Below, piece after piece: positions 1 through 10,823 of a DNA stretch of 64,000 nt. This DNA comes from Cladorrhinum sp. PSN259 (taxonomy: Eukaryota; Ascomycota; Sordariomycetes; Sordariales; Podosporaceae): positions 288,366-352,365 of the forward strand of contig MU867079.1 of NCBI GenBank assembly GCA_033725935.1, written 5' to 3'. Position numbers and translations under genes: made by a program. The notes below the pieces were generated by a model. The model ran no database searches. It was not told the DNA's origin and was given only the letters and a program-made list of their open reading frames with translations. Within the stretch, counting starts at the first letter, position 1. Every line of letters begins with the position of its first letter.

Positions 1-535
1 GTTTGGTCATCCCGAGTGGCTTGACTTCCCGAGAGAGGGCAACGACAACTCTTTCTGGTATGCCCGTCGCCAGCTGAACCTCACCGACGATCCCTTGTTG
101 AGGTACCAGTACCTTAATAACTTTGATCGGTCGATGAATCTGACCGAGGCCAAGTTAGGCTGGTTACACGCTCCCCAAGCATATATTTCACTCAAGCATG
201 AGGGAGACAAGGTTATCGTCTTTGAGAGGGGTGGCGCGGTCTTCGTCTTCAACTTCCACCACACCTCAAGTTTCACTGATTACAGGATTGGGGTTGACGT
301 TGCTGGCAGGTACAAGGTTGTCTTGAACTCTGATACTAAGGAGCACGGAGGCTTCAACCGGGTGGATGAGAAGACGAGGTATTACACCGAGCCACTGGAG
401 TGGAATGGAAGGAGGAACTGCACGCATATTTATATCCCCTGCAGAACCGCTTTGGTAAGTTATGCCTCTCTATCTTGCAGCCTTTGAAGCACATTGCTAA
501 CAGTTTACTTTTAGGTCCTCGCTTTGGACAATTAG
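1..535 (+). CDS. GBE1: 1,4-alpha-glucan (glycogen) branching enzyme, C-terminal part
   Basis: This is the 3' end of a glycogen branching enzyme (GH13), which makes alpha-1,6 branches in cytosolic glycogen. The open frame starts at base 2 and runs to 454. An intron at 455-514 (GTAAGT...TTTAG) is followed by a six-codon last exon ending in TAG at 533-535. About 157 residues are visible. They begin with the family motif FGHPEWLDFPREGNDNSF from the end of the catalytic barrel. The C-terminal all-beta domain follows, with VFVFNFH and the conserved ending TALVLALDN. The catalytic residues lie upstream of the window. Without the intron the frame stops early at 487 and the conserved end is lost, which supports the splice model. 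Identification rests on recognised motifs, not a search. Confidence 0.93.
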
Positions 536-1567
536 ACGGTCTGCTTTCTCAACATCACATAGCCTAATGAGGTCTCAGCGGGCTTGGCTGAAGTAGGGAG
601 AGCAATCACCCGGGAAGCGTTTTTGGAGCTTTTGGGTTTGGCCGTTTGTTATAATCATGTTTTGATTTGTTTTGTACTTAAAAATGAAGTAAAATGAACA
701 ACGAAATGTTCTTGTTGTGTTTAGAAAGGAGGCCATAAAAATATAGACAACGAGAGGTGGCGGCGGGATTGATCGCCCCTCATCATGATTATGCAGTTCT
801 ACCCAATGAGCATCATGCAGCTTGGATGCAACGCAATGGTATGCTATGATGCACAATTGAAGCCAACTAAGGCATCAATTGACATCTGCTAAGCTCAAGA
901 AAGAGCTTTTGGTAGCTTTCATTGAGTCGGTGATGAAATTTCGGGGATACGTGGTGTTGAGGAGGTTCAGCAGGGGCAAAGCTGTTCCGGGACGTCCCGG
1001 CGACGGAATCCCGTCTCAACAGAAACCAACAGCCCAACCCAAGCAAATCTGCCTCTCCTAGCCCAAAAAAACAAAAGGCAAATGAGGAGGGGGAGGGGAA
1101 TTTGTCTACTAGCCAGAAAGGAATGGAGGGGTGTTTTAGTGTGGGAAATGGGGGAAAAAAATTGTTAATGGCAGTGCACGCATTTAAGAAAGATGCAAAA
1201 ATACAGTGAAAGGAAATAGAGAGCAAAAAACATGGATGATGCAGGTGATCCCCCATGGATGAGAATGAGGGGAAAGGTTGGGAGTGGTGCTGTGGCATCA
1301 CTGCCAGGAGGGAGCAAGCAAATCCAGTTCGTGCAAATTGGGTTCCCGACAGGTTCTGTTGGCCATTTTTGCTCACAAGAAAAACAGTGGAGTCGTGTTG
1401 ATTGGAGGATAGCTGTCCCGGTCACGTGGAAAGATGGAGCTCCGCAGCTTCTAGCCGAAAGCTCATCGAGAGATTTTCGAACCCGTTTTCTTCCCTCCCT
1501 CTACCAAGCCAATACTCCTTCACCTTGCTACATCCACCATCCAAAGTCCGCCCTTAATCATCGTCAA
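536..1567 (+). promoter_or_regulatory. GBE1-ATP2 intergenic region with ATP2 promoter elements
   Basis: No gene is seen here; the open frames on both strands are short and lack conserved motifs. The left part should hold the branching-enzyme 3' UTR and the right part the ATP2 promoter and leader. Inverted CCAAT boxes (ATTGG) lie at 1337-1341 and 1401-1405, and a direct CCAAT at 1509-1513, 55 nt before the ATP2 start. A CACGTG E-box palindrome is at 1423-1428. CCAAT boxes bound by the Hap complex are known regulators of fungal respiratory genes; the link to ATP2 here is inference. Confidence 0.5.
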
Positions 1568-3706
1568 GATGTTCAAGAGGTGAGTTCCGAATATCATGGA
1601 GGATGAGATTCAATTGGATCTCCAGAAGGAGAATTAGAGAAAAGAGAGAGGCTGACTTTTTCGCGCTTTTCCCCTCGTCTACAGCGGCATTTCCGCCTTC
1701 GCCCGGACGGCTCGTCCCTCCTTCGCGGCGGTGCCTCGTCGTGTTGCCCGCCCGGCCCTCAACCTCAGAGCTCCCGCTCTCAGCAGATTCGCCTCCACTA
1801 CCGGTGTTGGTGACGGCAAGATCTACCAGGTCATCGGTAAGACATTGGCATCTCATCGCCAGGTGGAAAACTGTTTCAGCCAGCTAACCTCAAGTGTGTC
1901 CCACAGGTGCCGTCGTCGATGGTTAGTCTGCTCGGACAACAAATATTACCAGCCAATTCAATCACTGACCCGAAACCACAGTCAAGTTTGACACCGAGAA
2001 GCTCCCTCCCATTCTCAACGCCCTTGAGACCCAGAACAATGGCCAAAAGCTTGTGCTTGAGGTCTCGGTACGCCAAGCCCAGCCACCTCCACCTCCCACC
2101 ACATCTTCGCATGCAGCAGCACCCGCTAACATACTCTACAGCAACATCTCGGTGAGAACGTTGTGAGATGTATTGCCATGGACGGTATGGTTTCCACGAT
2201 ATCCGACGCATTTTGATGGGGTTTCTGAGACGTTATTTAGGTACCGAGGGTCTGGTTCGTGGCGCCAAGGCTGTTGACAGTAAGTTTTTACCCGGATGGA
2301 TGGATGTCAAGCCAGCACAACAGCAAGCAGATATGCTAACGTACATTTATAGCTGGTGCTCCCATCACCATCCCGTGAGTTTTTACGAGTCTTGATGAAG
2401 AAGAGTGCACTTGAAACCGGGACACCCAAACTGACGCATGATACTTTTTTTACAGTGTCGGCCACGCCACTCTTGGTCGTATCATGAACGTCACTGGTGA
2501 CCCGATCGACGAGCGTGGCCCCATCAAGAGTGACAAGTTCCTCCCCATTCACGCCGAGGCTCCCGAGTTCGTCGACCAGTCCACCACTGCCGAGATTCTC
2601 GTTACCGGTATCAAGGTTGTCGATCTCCTCGCCCCCTACGCTCGTGGTGGAAAGATTGGTCTCTTCGGTGGTGCCGGTGTCGGCAAGACTGTCTTCATTC
2701 AGGAGCTTATCAACAACATCGCCAAGGCTCACGGTGGTTACTCCGTCTTCACTGGTGTCGGCGAGCGTACCCGTGAGGGTAACGATTTGTACCACGAAAT
2801 GCAGGAGACCTCCGTCATTCAGCTTGATGGCGAGTCCAAGGTCGCCCTTGTCTTCGGTCAGATGAACGAGCCCCCCGGAGCCCGTGCCCGTGTCGCCCTT
2901 ACCGGTCTCACCGTTGCCGAGTACTTCCGTGACGAGGAGGGCCAGGATGGTGAGAATTCTTGTCCCTGTGTAAAAAGGCGGTTACAAAAATAACTAACAG
3001 TCAAATTCTAGTGCTTCTCTTCATTGACAACATTTTCCGCTTCACCCAGGCCGGTTCCGAGGTGTCTGCCCTTTTGGGTCGTATTCCCTCTGCCGTCGGT
3101 TACCAACCCACTCTTGCCGTCGACATGGGTCAAATGCAGGAGCGCATTACCACCACCAAGAAGGGTTCCATTACCTCCGTCCAGGCCGTCTACGTCCCTG
3201 CTGACGATTTGACTGATCCTGCCCCCGCCACCACCTTCGCCCATTTGGACGCCACCACTGTCTTGTCCCGTGGTATTTCCGAGTTGGGTATCTACCCCGC
3301 CGTCGACCCTCTCGACTCCAAGTCCCGTATGCTCGACCCCCGTATTGTCGGTGAGGAGCACTACCAGACCGCCACCCGCGTCCAGCAGATCCTCCAGGAG
3401 TACAAGTCTCTTCAGGATATCATTGCCATTCTTGGTATGGACGAACTTTCTGAAGCCGATAAGCTTACTGTCGAGCGTGCCCGTAAGATCCAGCGTTTCC
3501 TGAGCCAGCCTTTCACTGTTGCCCAGGTTTTCACTGGTATCGAGGGTAAGCTCGTCGACCTCAAGGAGACCATCAACTCCTTCAAGGCCATTCTCAGCGG
3601 TGAGGGTGATGACCTCCCCGAGGGTGCTTTCTACATGGTTGGTGACTTTGCTTCTGCCCGGGCAAAGGGTGAGAAGATTCTTGCCGAGCTTGAGGCCAGC
3701 AATTAA
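1568..3706 (+). CDS. ATP2: ATP synthase F1 subunit beta, mitochondrial
   Basis: Catalytic beta subunit of the mitochondrial F1Fo ATP synthase. My model has nine exons: 1568-1578, 1685-1836, 1907-1921, 1982-2067, 2142-2184, 2241-2279, 2353-2374, 2456-2949 and 3012-3706. They total 1557 nt and encode 518 aa, the usual fungal length. The first 40 or so residues are Arg/Ala/Ser-rich with no acid, as in a matrix presequence. The Walker A motif GGAGVGKT falls at residues 194-201. The Walker B region LLFIDNIFRF opens the last exon, and the beta-subunit signature DELSEADKL follows later. All introns are GT-AG and keep the frame. Most introns crowd the 5' half, while the last two exons carry three quarters of the protein. 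Codon use is strongly biased to C-ending codons, as expected for a highly expressed gene. The long antisense frames over it are shadows. Confidence 0.97.
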
Positions 3707-4320
3707 TTTTGTTGAAAACAAAGAGAAATGGGAGAAGGCGTAAAGGAGATTGGTTGTGGTGGTGTAGTACAACAAAATTTTGGGAATATGGATTCGGCGA
3801 CCTGTGTATAGAAGCGATAAAAGGTTTCCGGGGAAGTTTCCCTAAAAAGCTCAGATCAAGTTTCATTTGTGAGCTGTGTATCAATTGACGTCGTTTCCTC
3901 TGTCTCTATTTGATTGTCTTGCAATTGTGTTTGTGTTTGCTTAAAAAGGGGTAGAAAGTCTCGGCATTCAGTTCTGGAAGCAGGTACCAACCCGGTGTTA
4001 GTTTTGGGCTGGACTTTTTCTGATGGTTGATCCGTGTACATGATGGATTGACAGGTTGGGTATTTGATGGCTTTAGCCGCCCCTCGCACATGGCGGTCAC
4101 AACCCGCTCACGTTGTATATGGAACGGTATTTCGGGCTTCCGCTGGATTGTCATTTGTGGACAAATTGCGGAGTCTCAATATGAGGCTGGGGGTGGCCAT
4201 TGAATTTGATGAACTGGTCTGGGGATAATGAAATAAGCTTTTTGTGAGGAGGAGGAGGGGGAGATGGAGATGCTTGTTTATTACATGGATTGGTTGAATG
4301 CGGTAGTACTACTTACCATG

Positions 4321-4365
4321 TGGATGGATGGATGGACGGATGGATGGATGGACGGATGGATGGAT
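4321..4365. repeat. GGAT/GGAC tetranucleotide microsatellite
   Basis: Eleven uninterrupted tetranucleotide units, mostly GGAT with two GGAC variants, sit about 260 nt upstream of the esterase start codon. It is a simple repeat, and its length is likely to vary between strains. Confidence 0.9.
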
Positions 4366-4411
4366 ACGACGGCTGACAATGTACGTAGTGGGAAAAGGGG
4401 GGGAGGTCGAG

Positions 4412-4419
4412 TATATAAA
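4412..4419 (+). promoter_or_regulatory. putative TATA box of the esterase gene
   Basis: TATATAAA lies about 210 nt upstream of the esterase ATG and upstream of a CT tract at 4531-4549. The sequence matches the TATA consensus. Its use is inferred from position only. Confidence 0.4.
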
Positions 4420-4628
4420 GTGATGGCATGGATGGTCTTGGCTGCGTCGGAGGATTCTTTTTGGGGGATTTATATTTTGTGGCACGATAAGTTATATCCA
4501 TTGGTTTTATTGTTTTTGGCTCTCTTGAACCTCTCTCTCTCTCTCTCCCGTTGTTCATTTGTCTTGAGTATAACGATATCGACTCGAGAACAACAACAAG
4601 AACAACAACACAGCTTGAGGAAGTAAAG

Positions 4629-6143
4629 ATGGTCTCCCTCACCTCGTTTTTCCTCGGCCTCGGTGTCGTGATGGTTGGTGGTGTTGCACAAGCTGCTCAG
4701 TTGACCAAGGTTACCTATCCGAATAATGCGACTAGTAAGCCTGAGATGTGAGTTACAATGTCCCTTTTTTTTTCAGTCCCTTTCCCTTTGGGGGATTCCT
4801 AGGTCTAGGATTTTATGGGTAGGTTTGGACTATGTATTGGAGGATCATTGTTTGAGAAAATGACTGTCGATGAAAAGAAGGAGGCGGTGGTGGTAGTGGT
4901 GGTGATATCAATGGTTGTGTGAGAATGAATGAGAAGAAAAGGCCAGAGTGAGATGTGGAAGAGGAAAACGAACTTGTGCTAATATGAGGTACGAATACCT
5001 ACGTAGGTATATCTACGTCCCTGATAAGGTGGTGGCCAAGCCTCCTTTGGTTGTTGTTATTCATTCTTGCCGTAAGTGTCCCCTTTTTTTTTTCTCTCTC
5101 CTTTCCTTTTTTTTTTTTTGTTTACATTTCATCTAATTATGGCTATGTCTTGGTCATAATGGTGGTACTCAAAATACTATACTCGCCCCTGTTCACACCA
5201 TCGCACCCCAGTCTCATCCCATAAAACACTTCCAACTATCCGAATTCTTCACATCGACCCCTCCCCCTTCCCTCTCTCTAACTTTACCTACCTATCTGCT
5301 CTGTCTACATCCAGACCCATCAGTACAAATACTGACTGAATAAAAAAAAGAATCAACGGCATCCTCCTACTTCCAAAACTCAAAAATCCCCTGGAAGAAG
5401 GGATCAGACGGCAAGGGCTACATAACCCTCTGGCCCTCCTCCCCCCACTCGGGAACCTGCTGGGACGTCTCCTCCAAGCGGTCCCTGAGCCACAACGGCG
5501 GGGGGGACCCGCAGGCCATCGCTAACATGATCCTGTACGCCATCGACAAGTACGGCGCCGACCCCCAGAGGGTCTTCGTCACGGGCGGCAGCTCGGGCGG
5601 GATGATGTCCAACGTCCTCGCGGCCACGTACCCGGAGCTGATCAAGGCCGTCTCGCTGTACTCTGGCGTGCCCGCCGGGTGCTTCGTCAGCTCGAGCGGC
5701 GGCGTCGCGCAGTGGAACAATACGTGCTCGGGGGGACAGAGCAAGGCGAGCGCCGAAGCTTGGTATGCATAACCTTTTTCCGATTCTCTCCTTTCCCAAC
5801 CTACCAGGGGGGGGGCGGGGCTAACTTTATATCCTTCGTATAATGTAGGGGCAACGTGGTCCGTCAAATGTACCCGTCGTACTCTGGTCCCCGACCGAAA
5901 ATGCAAATCTGGCACGGATCGGCCGACTCGACGCTCGCGCCGGCAAACTACCAGGAAACAATCAAGCAGTGGACAAACGTCTTTGGGGTGTCGCAGACGC
6001 CCACGAGCAGCGTCAAGAACTTCCCCGAGAGGAACTACCAGACGGACAATTACGGCGAGTTCGTGCAGGGCATCTACGCCACGGGGGTTGGACACAGCGT
6101 TCCGAGTAATTTGACTGCCAGCGAGATTTGGTTTGGCCTTTGA
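4629..6143 (+). CDS. secreted CE1/PHB-depolymerase-family esterase (acetylxylan or feruloyl esterase type)
   Basis: Predicted secreted serine esterase of the family that includes fungal acetylxylan and feruloyl esterases, which remove acyl groups from plant-wall xylan. The exons are 4629-4747, 5007-5071, 5351-5762 and 5849-6143, giving 891 nt and 296 aa. A signal peptide with hydrophobic core (FFLGLGVVMVGGVAQA) covers roughly residues 1-22. YIYVPDKVVAKPPLVVVIHSC is the first core strand, TGGSSGGMM the nucleophile elbow, GSADSTLAP the likely acid and GVGHSVP the likely His. No cellulose-binding module is visible. Introns 1 and 2 are 259 and 279 nt, several times longer than others here. The acceptor of intron 2 is unusually A-rich (AAAAAAAAG at 5342-5350), but nearby upstream AGs run into stops in the required frame. 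Substrate (acetyl, feruloyl or other) cannot be told from sequence. Confidence 0.85.
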
Positions 6144-6544
6144 GTATTTAACTGGTCATGGTTTTTTGGGGGTAACGAGGATGTAAAGGAAGGAAAGGAG
6201 GGCGTGAATGGCAGGTGGGGACACTGCTCAGGGGGAAGGGGGATGATGGCTTGCCATTTGAAAAGGAGCTTATGAACATAAGTTGGGGCTTGGAGAGGTC
6301 CAAGTGGAAATGATAAAAGGGAACGACATGTAACGAGGTCAAGTTTGATGCAACAGTGCCTCGATATGAGATATATATTGTATTAAGGTCCATATGTCAA
6401 GCATACGTAGCTACCTCGTGATTTAAATACAAGTAGATGCCATTAAGACCAAAAAAATGAATGTGAAAAAAGGGGTATCAATGATGCACGCTCCCGTCTC
6501 CCGTCTCCCGATCCATCTCAAATGCTGCTCTTCTCCAACCAGGT
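6144..6544. other. convergent 3' intergenic region
   Basis: A 401-nt spacer between the convergent esterase and Zn2Cys6 genes. It should hold both 3' UTRs. No open frame or repeat of note is seen. Confidence 0.6.
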
Positions 6545-8056
6545 TCAATCCTGATCCTCCGTCAACTCAGTAATAACCATATCTCGCTCCATCTTCACAA
6601 ACTCCTGTCCCAGGCTTGTCAGATCAAAGTGATCCGGCCCAGATGGCGCAACCCCCGGTGACGATGACGAGCGTGGAGAATCATCAAATAAACCTCCCTC
6701 GGGCGAAGACACTTCCTTCTTAATAACAACCTCATCACATACCGGCTCCCACATGGGATCATTCAACAGCAACCTCGCAATCTCGACCCGACTCTTCGTC
6801 TTGGCAGTCGTCATGGGAACCTGTAAAAAAGGTCTCCATTCTGGTTCCAAATAGGCCCAAATATGCGGAATCTCCTTATCCCCTATCCCTTCCATCCACC
6901 AGCATTTATCGTCATGAAAATTCGTAAAAGCAAGATGATGAGCTAGAATGACGAGAGCTGGTGGTTGATGTTCTTTGGCTGCTTCGTGGAAATGTCGATC
7001 GAGGAAGGTGAAATACGTTGCGACTCGTAACATCAACATTGGACCGAGCCCGTTTGTGCCGAGTTCTAGATACAAAGACCCCAGTATTTTCAGGGCGAGT
7101 TGGTAGGATTCGAGGTAGTGATAGTCTGCATCATCCTCCTTGATGGATGCCAGCATAAACACTAGATAGGACGGGATGTGCGGGGCAGACTGCTCCATGT
7201 CGATTTCTGGTCGGAAAACCAGCGGCAATAACCCGGACGGTGCAAGCTTTGGTCTGCTTGCAATTTCCACCACGGCGCTGATGCCTCTCCACAGTGTTAT
7301 CCAGTCGAGGATGTAGAGCGGTCTGGGCTCGTCGCTTTGAAAGACGTAGGTTGACAGACCGCACAGCAATAGGGAGCAGGCGAGTAATGCCGGAAACGTT
7401 GCTGGATCGGCTGCCTCGACTGCTTTCCGAAACCCTTCGTAGGCCTTTGCTCGGTAGAGAAGCTCCTTTGATGGTGGTACCTTGATGTCGCGGAACCCGA
7501 GTCTGTTGACATGCATGGCCGAGAGTCCCAGGAGAGTGTCCATCAGGAACGGGTTCGAGAAGGCATGCTGTACAACATCGACCCGCAGAACCTTGTCGAC
7601 GTTTCGTTCTTCCCATTGACCAGAGGAAAAGGAGTAGAAGGTGGCGTTGGTGTAAAACCACAGTAACCTCATATCGGCTTCATCGCGGCCTCTTGGGATG
7701 AATAGCGGTTCCTGGAAAAGGGACTGTGGCGTTATCGGTGTCATTGATGTCGAGCAGGTCGCCACAGATGAGGCTGGCGATGATGCCGAGATGATACCAC
7801 CGGCATCTGATGAAGTTGAAGACACGGCGGTGTTCAGAGGCAGCACAGGATAGACACAAGTGTCATTCCGGGCTACGCAGGAACGACATGCTGGTTTCTT
7901 TTCATCACACTTGACCTTGCGAGCCTTGCAATTTCGACACCCCTTTCTGGATTTGCGGTGCGGTCGTTTTGCGTGGTATTTCCTTTCGACCTGTGGTTGG
8001 TGCTGTGGCGGTGGTGTTATTGTGGTGATGGCGGACGCGGGTGGTGCTGGATCCAT
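6545..8056 (-). CDS. Zn(II)2Cys6 transcription factor, UPC2/sterol-regulator-like
   Basis: A single-exon 503-aa fungal binuclear zinc cluster regulator. Six cysteines at residues 40, 43, 50, 57, 60 and 67 give the exact C-x2-C-x6-C-x6-C-x2-C-x6-C spacing, inside a basic context (RPHRKSRKGC). The Ser/Thr/Ala-rich linker that follows leads into a helical middle region beginning near LLWFYTNATFYSFSSGQW. This arrangement, with the cluster near the N terminus and a region starting like 'LL..F', resembles the UPC2-type sterol uptake regulators. I do not see the diagnostic C-terminal ligand-binding residues clearly, so the target pathway is open. The C terminus is acidic and Ser/Pro-rich, which may be an activation segment. 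The gene is divergent from ORC5, with 528 nt between start codons. The ATG at 8056 is the first in frame. Confidence 0.9.
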   Translation of the reverse strand: MDPAPPASAITTITPPPQHQPQVERKYHAKRPHRKSRKGCRNCKARKVKCDEKKPACRSCVARNDTCVYPVLPLNTAVSSTSSDAGGIISASSPASSVATCSTSMTPITPQSLFQEPLFIPRGRDEADMRLLWFYTNATFYSFSSGQWEERNVDKVLRVDVVQHAFSNPFLMDTLLGLSAMHVNRLGFRDIKVPPSKELLYRAKAYEGFRKAVEAADPATFPALLACSLLLCGLSTYVFQSDEPRPLYILDWITLWRGISAVVEIASRPKLAPSGLLPLVFRPEIDMEQSAPHIPSYLVFMLASIKEDDADYHYLESYQLALKILGSLYLELGTNGLGPMLMLRVATYFTFLDRHFHEAAKEHQPPALVILAHHLAFTNFHDDKCWWMEGIGDKEIPHIWAYLEPEWRPFLQVPMTTAKTKSRVEIARLLLNDPMWEPVCDEVVIKKEVSSPEGGLFDDSPRSSSSPGVAPSGPDHFDLTSLGQEFVKMERDMVITELTEDQD

Positions 8057-8584
8057 TTCATTGTTTGGTGATTTGATGACGGGATGATTGCCGAGGCCCG
8101 GCTCGAATGGAGTGCTCGAGTATTTAACAAGATGCGCATTCAGATGCCCATCATGTAATAGCGTAGATTCCCGGTGTTCATCATCAGGTGCTCAGACCGA
8201 GTGCATGGAACATCTCTGCATGGCAAGGTACAATATTAAGGATGTGGCTGTCCCGAAGTGATGGGTCCGGGCATCTGCTGTGGGTGATCATCAAGATACC
8301 CGTTAATGGAACCTACTTCCCCAAAGTCCCCATCCGTGCCAACTCCTACAACAGCTGTCACCTTCCCTTCAAACACGCAATGTTCTAGCGCTTTCCCAAA
8401 ATATGGGGTAAATTGCTGGTTAGAGATTAACGTCGGCCTGTCCTCGGACTGCAACCTCTGTGCGGCAACCCACAACGGGGGAAATAGTGGGGCCCCAAGA
8501 GGTCAAGACGCGGAACGCGACTTTCTTGTCAATGAATGTTGCAAGGTAAATTTCCACTCAACCTCAACACCACCTTTTTCCGTC
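8057..8584. promoter_or_regulatory. bidirectional promoter region, Zn2Cys6 gene / ORC5
   Basis: A 528-nt spacer between divergent start codons. No conserved gene is seen; open frames reading through it toward ORC5 have no recognisable motif and are interpreted as leader. The paired ACGCG elements near the ORC5 start are listed separately. Confidence 0.5.
8508..8519 (+). promoter_or_regulatory. paired MluI-box-like elements upstream of ORC5
   Basis: Two ACGCG cores at 8508-8512 and 8515-8519 lie about 65-75 nt before the ORC5 ATG. MBF (Swi6 plus an Mbp1/Res-type subunit) binds ACGCGN and drives G1/S genes in ascomycete yeasts. Binding here is inference. The pentamer is expected by chance about once per 500 nt counting both strands, so the close pairing is the informative part. 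Confidence 0.35.
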
Positions 8585-10206
8585 ATGGCGGCCACCTCCT
8601 CCATATTCCAACTACCAGACGAGCTGATATCGGCCTGTCTATCCCGGACATTTCCTTGCCGTGATTCCCAAATTCGTGTTCTAGCAACCCTCCTTGACGT
8701 ATGCAACCCCGCCATATGTGTCCATCTGTATCTATCAATATGTACATGTGTATTGACAAGCTTAATTTGCATCTAATAGCCCAATGCCGCACCATGTCGA
8801 AACCTTGTTTTGTATGGCACCGAAGCCACAGGGAAAAGCGCCATCACATCGGCCCTTTTAGCTAAGCTTGAGGAGACAATCAATACCGACCATGACGAGC
8901 CGTTGCTCAGACACGCCATAGTAAACTCGACAGAATGCATCACTGCTCGACACCTTTACGAATCCGTGGTTGGAAAGGTAGCTAAAGCATTGCAATGGAT
9001 CTCGGCGCCAACGAAATGCGAAACAGCCTCCCAGTTAGTAGTTGAGCTGTCCAAGATGCTCAAGTACGACATCTCCACACCTCGTCCACAGAGCTTTCGT
9101 TTCGTCCTCGTCTTGGATGGAATCGACCGGCAACGGGAAGCACCCCACACACTTCTTTCAGCTCTTGCAAGGTTGTCTGAGATTGTAAGCCATCTCCTTC
9201 CCCCCCCTCCTCTATTTCAACCTCACCCTCACACGACTCCTCTGCTAACCCTACTCTCTCATACGCACAGATCCCTTCCCTTACAACAGTCTTTATTGTA
9301 ATTTCAGCCCCGCCAAACCTTCTCCGAACCTCCTTCGTACCCCACGTACACTTCCCAACCTACACCAAGCCCGAGTTCGTCACCATCCTTTCCACGTGCT
9401 ACCCACCTTCCTCCACGATCCCCAACACCACTCCACAAGAAACATCAGACCTCTGGACCCGCTTCGTCGGATCTGTCCATGACGCTCTCGCCCGCTCAGC
9501 TTGTCGAACACTACCAGCCTTTCAACAAGCCTGCCAGTCGTTATGGCCCAGATTTACTCAGCCCATAGCTGCAGGGACGCATTCTCCCAAGGAGTTCTCG
9601 AAGCTGTTGGTGCTTGCCAGGGTGCACTTCCAGGATGAATCTCTTTTAGACCCAGGAATCATCTCTACTTCCTCTTCTTCGGAGAAAACTGCGGTGGCGG
9701 GTGTGAAGAAGCATACAGATTTGGCTTCCCTCCTGCCAGCCACTGCTCGTCTTTTACTGCTTGCAGCTTACCTTGCGTCGCACAACGCTACGAGACACGA
9801 CTTGACTTTATTCTCTACCCACCATCACGGTCGTCGAAGAAAACGAGGTGGTCTATCGGTTGGAACCGGTAATAGGGCGCAAAGAAGTAAACATCGCAAG
9901 ATTGCGCGCAAATTGCTGGGAGCACACGCTTTTGTGTTGGAAAGAATGTTGGCCATCTTTGCGGCTGTGAGGGGGGAATGGGATCCCCATTACTTGGAAG
10001 AGAAGAACAAGAGGGACGAGTCGGATATTAGCATGGCTATTGCTACGCTGGCTAGTTTGAGATTGCTTGTCAGGGTAGGCGGGACCGTTACGGGCGGTGA
10101 TCCGATGGACTTGGGGGGGAAATGGAGGGTTAATGTGGGATGGGAGGTTGTGAGAGGGTTGGGGAGGAGTATGGGTGTTGAGGTTGAGGAGTGGTTAGTT
10201 GAGTGA
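8585..10206 (+). CDS. ORC5: origin recognition complex subunit 5
   Basis: Orc5 is an AAA+ subunit of the six-part origin recognition complex that loads MCM helicase at replication origins. The exons are 8585-8698, 8780-9184 and 9271-10206, giving 1455 nt and 484 aa, the usual fungal size. The N-terminal segment contains SRTFPCRDSQIRVLATLL, typical of the helix before the ATP site. Walker A is GTEATGKS at residues 51-58, created only by joining exons 1 and 2. The Walker B-like FRFVLVLDGIDR is near residue 151. The C-terminal third has the helical Orc5 domain. The poly-basic stretch HHHGRRRKRGG is in a loop. Introns are 81 and 86 nt. The start ATG at 8585 is the first in frame with the conserved N terminus. 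Longer upstream frames lack an ATG that joins this frame usefully. Confidence 0.92.
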
Positions 10207-10590
10207 GCGTAAGGCGGGGGGAAGAAGTGAGTTTTGGATATAATATAATGATGGGTGGTTGGGATGGTGTAGTAATGATGATGAGTTCAAAACGCCCGAA
10301 TATTTACCATGTCAAAGCCGGTGATGAACTTTATGTGATATGTGATTTGACTTTGACGTTGGCTCTTGGTCATTAATTAAACATTGGAGGCTTTGTAGGG
10401 GAGCTTGATGATGATACCAATTCACTCGGCTTTAAATTGTCTTTTTCCGTTTTTCGTTGTAATTTTCTTTTTTTCTTTTTTTCTTTTTAAAAGATCCAAC
10501 TCTCGTGTATGGTTTCGTAGGTCTCGTGGGTCTCATCGGTATCCCGACCGTGATCTGAGTCACAGTCGCAGTGGTCTGGGAGGCATTTGG

Positions 10591-10630
10591 ATTTAGGTTT
10601 AGGTTTAGGTTTGGATTTAAGATTTAGGAT
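10591..10630 (+). repeat. short telomere-like TTTAGG repeats
   Basis: Three adjacent TTTAGG units followed by diverged TTTGG and TTTAGG copies. They resemble telomeric repeats but lack the third G. This is too short to call a telomere relic with confidence. Confidence 0.5.
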
Positions 10631-10755
10631 TAGAGGCTTTTTTCAATAATTTTATTTTTATTTTATTTTTGGGACAGGACTAATTAATACTTTTGGAGAA
10701 TATTCGGTTCCATGGTTCTTGACCTGAGCAAAGCTGGTTTTCTGTAGGTGTGTGT

Positions 10756-10823
10756 AGGAAGAAGAAGAAGAAGAAAAAGAAGAAAAGGAAGAAAAGGAAG
10801 AAGAAGAAGAAAAAGAAGAAAGG
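10756..10823 (+). repeat. polypurine (GAA-rich) tract
   Basis: A 68-nt stretch of only A and G, mostly GAA and GAAAAG units. Mirror-like purine tracts can form triplexes; here it is recorded as a simple repeat in 3' intergenic DNA. Confidence 0.85.

Larger units (their letters stand above)
3707..4628 (+). promoter_or_regulatory. ATP2-esterase intergenic region and esterase core promoter
   Basis: No gene is seen. After the ATP2 3' UTR comes a GGAT/GGAC tetranucleotide array (4321-4365). A TATATAAA element at 4412-4419 lies about 210 nt before the esterase start. A CT tract at 4531-4549 and a CAA-rich leader at about 4590-4613 follow. TATA plus CT tract plus A/C-rich leader is a common layout for inducible fungal genes; the assignment to the esterase is inference from position. 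Confidence 0.45.

Noticed and set aside
3008..3775. 255-codon minus-strand open frame across ATP2
   Set aside because: Antisense shadow of the last ATP2 exon. The predicted protein is low-complexity and matches nothing.
5418..6095. 225-codon minus-strand open frame across the esterase
   Set aside because: It crosses an intron and a conserved exon of the plus-strand esterase. No start context or motif.
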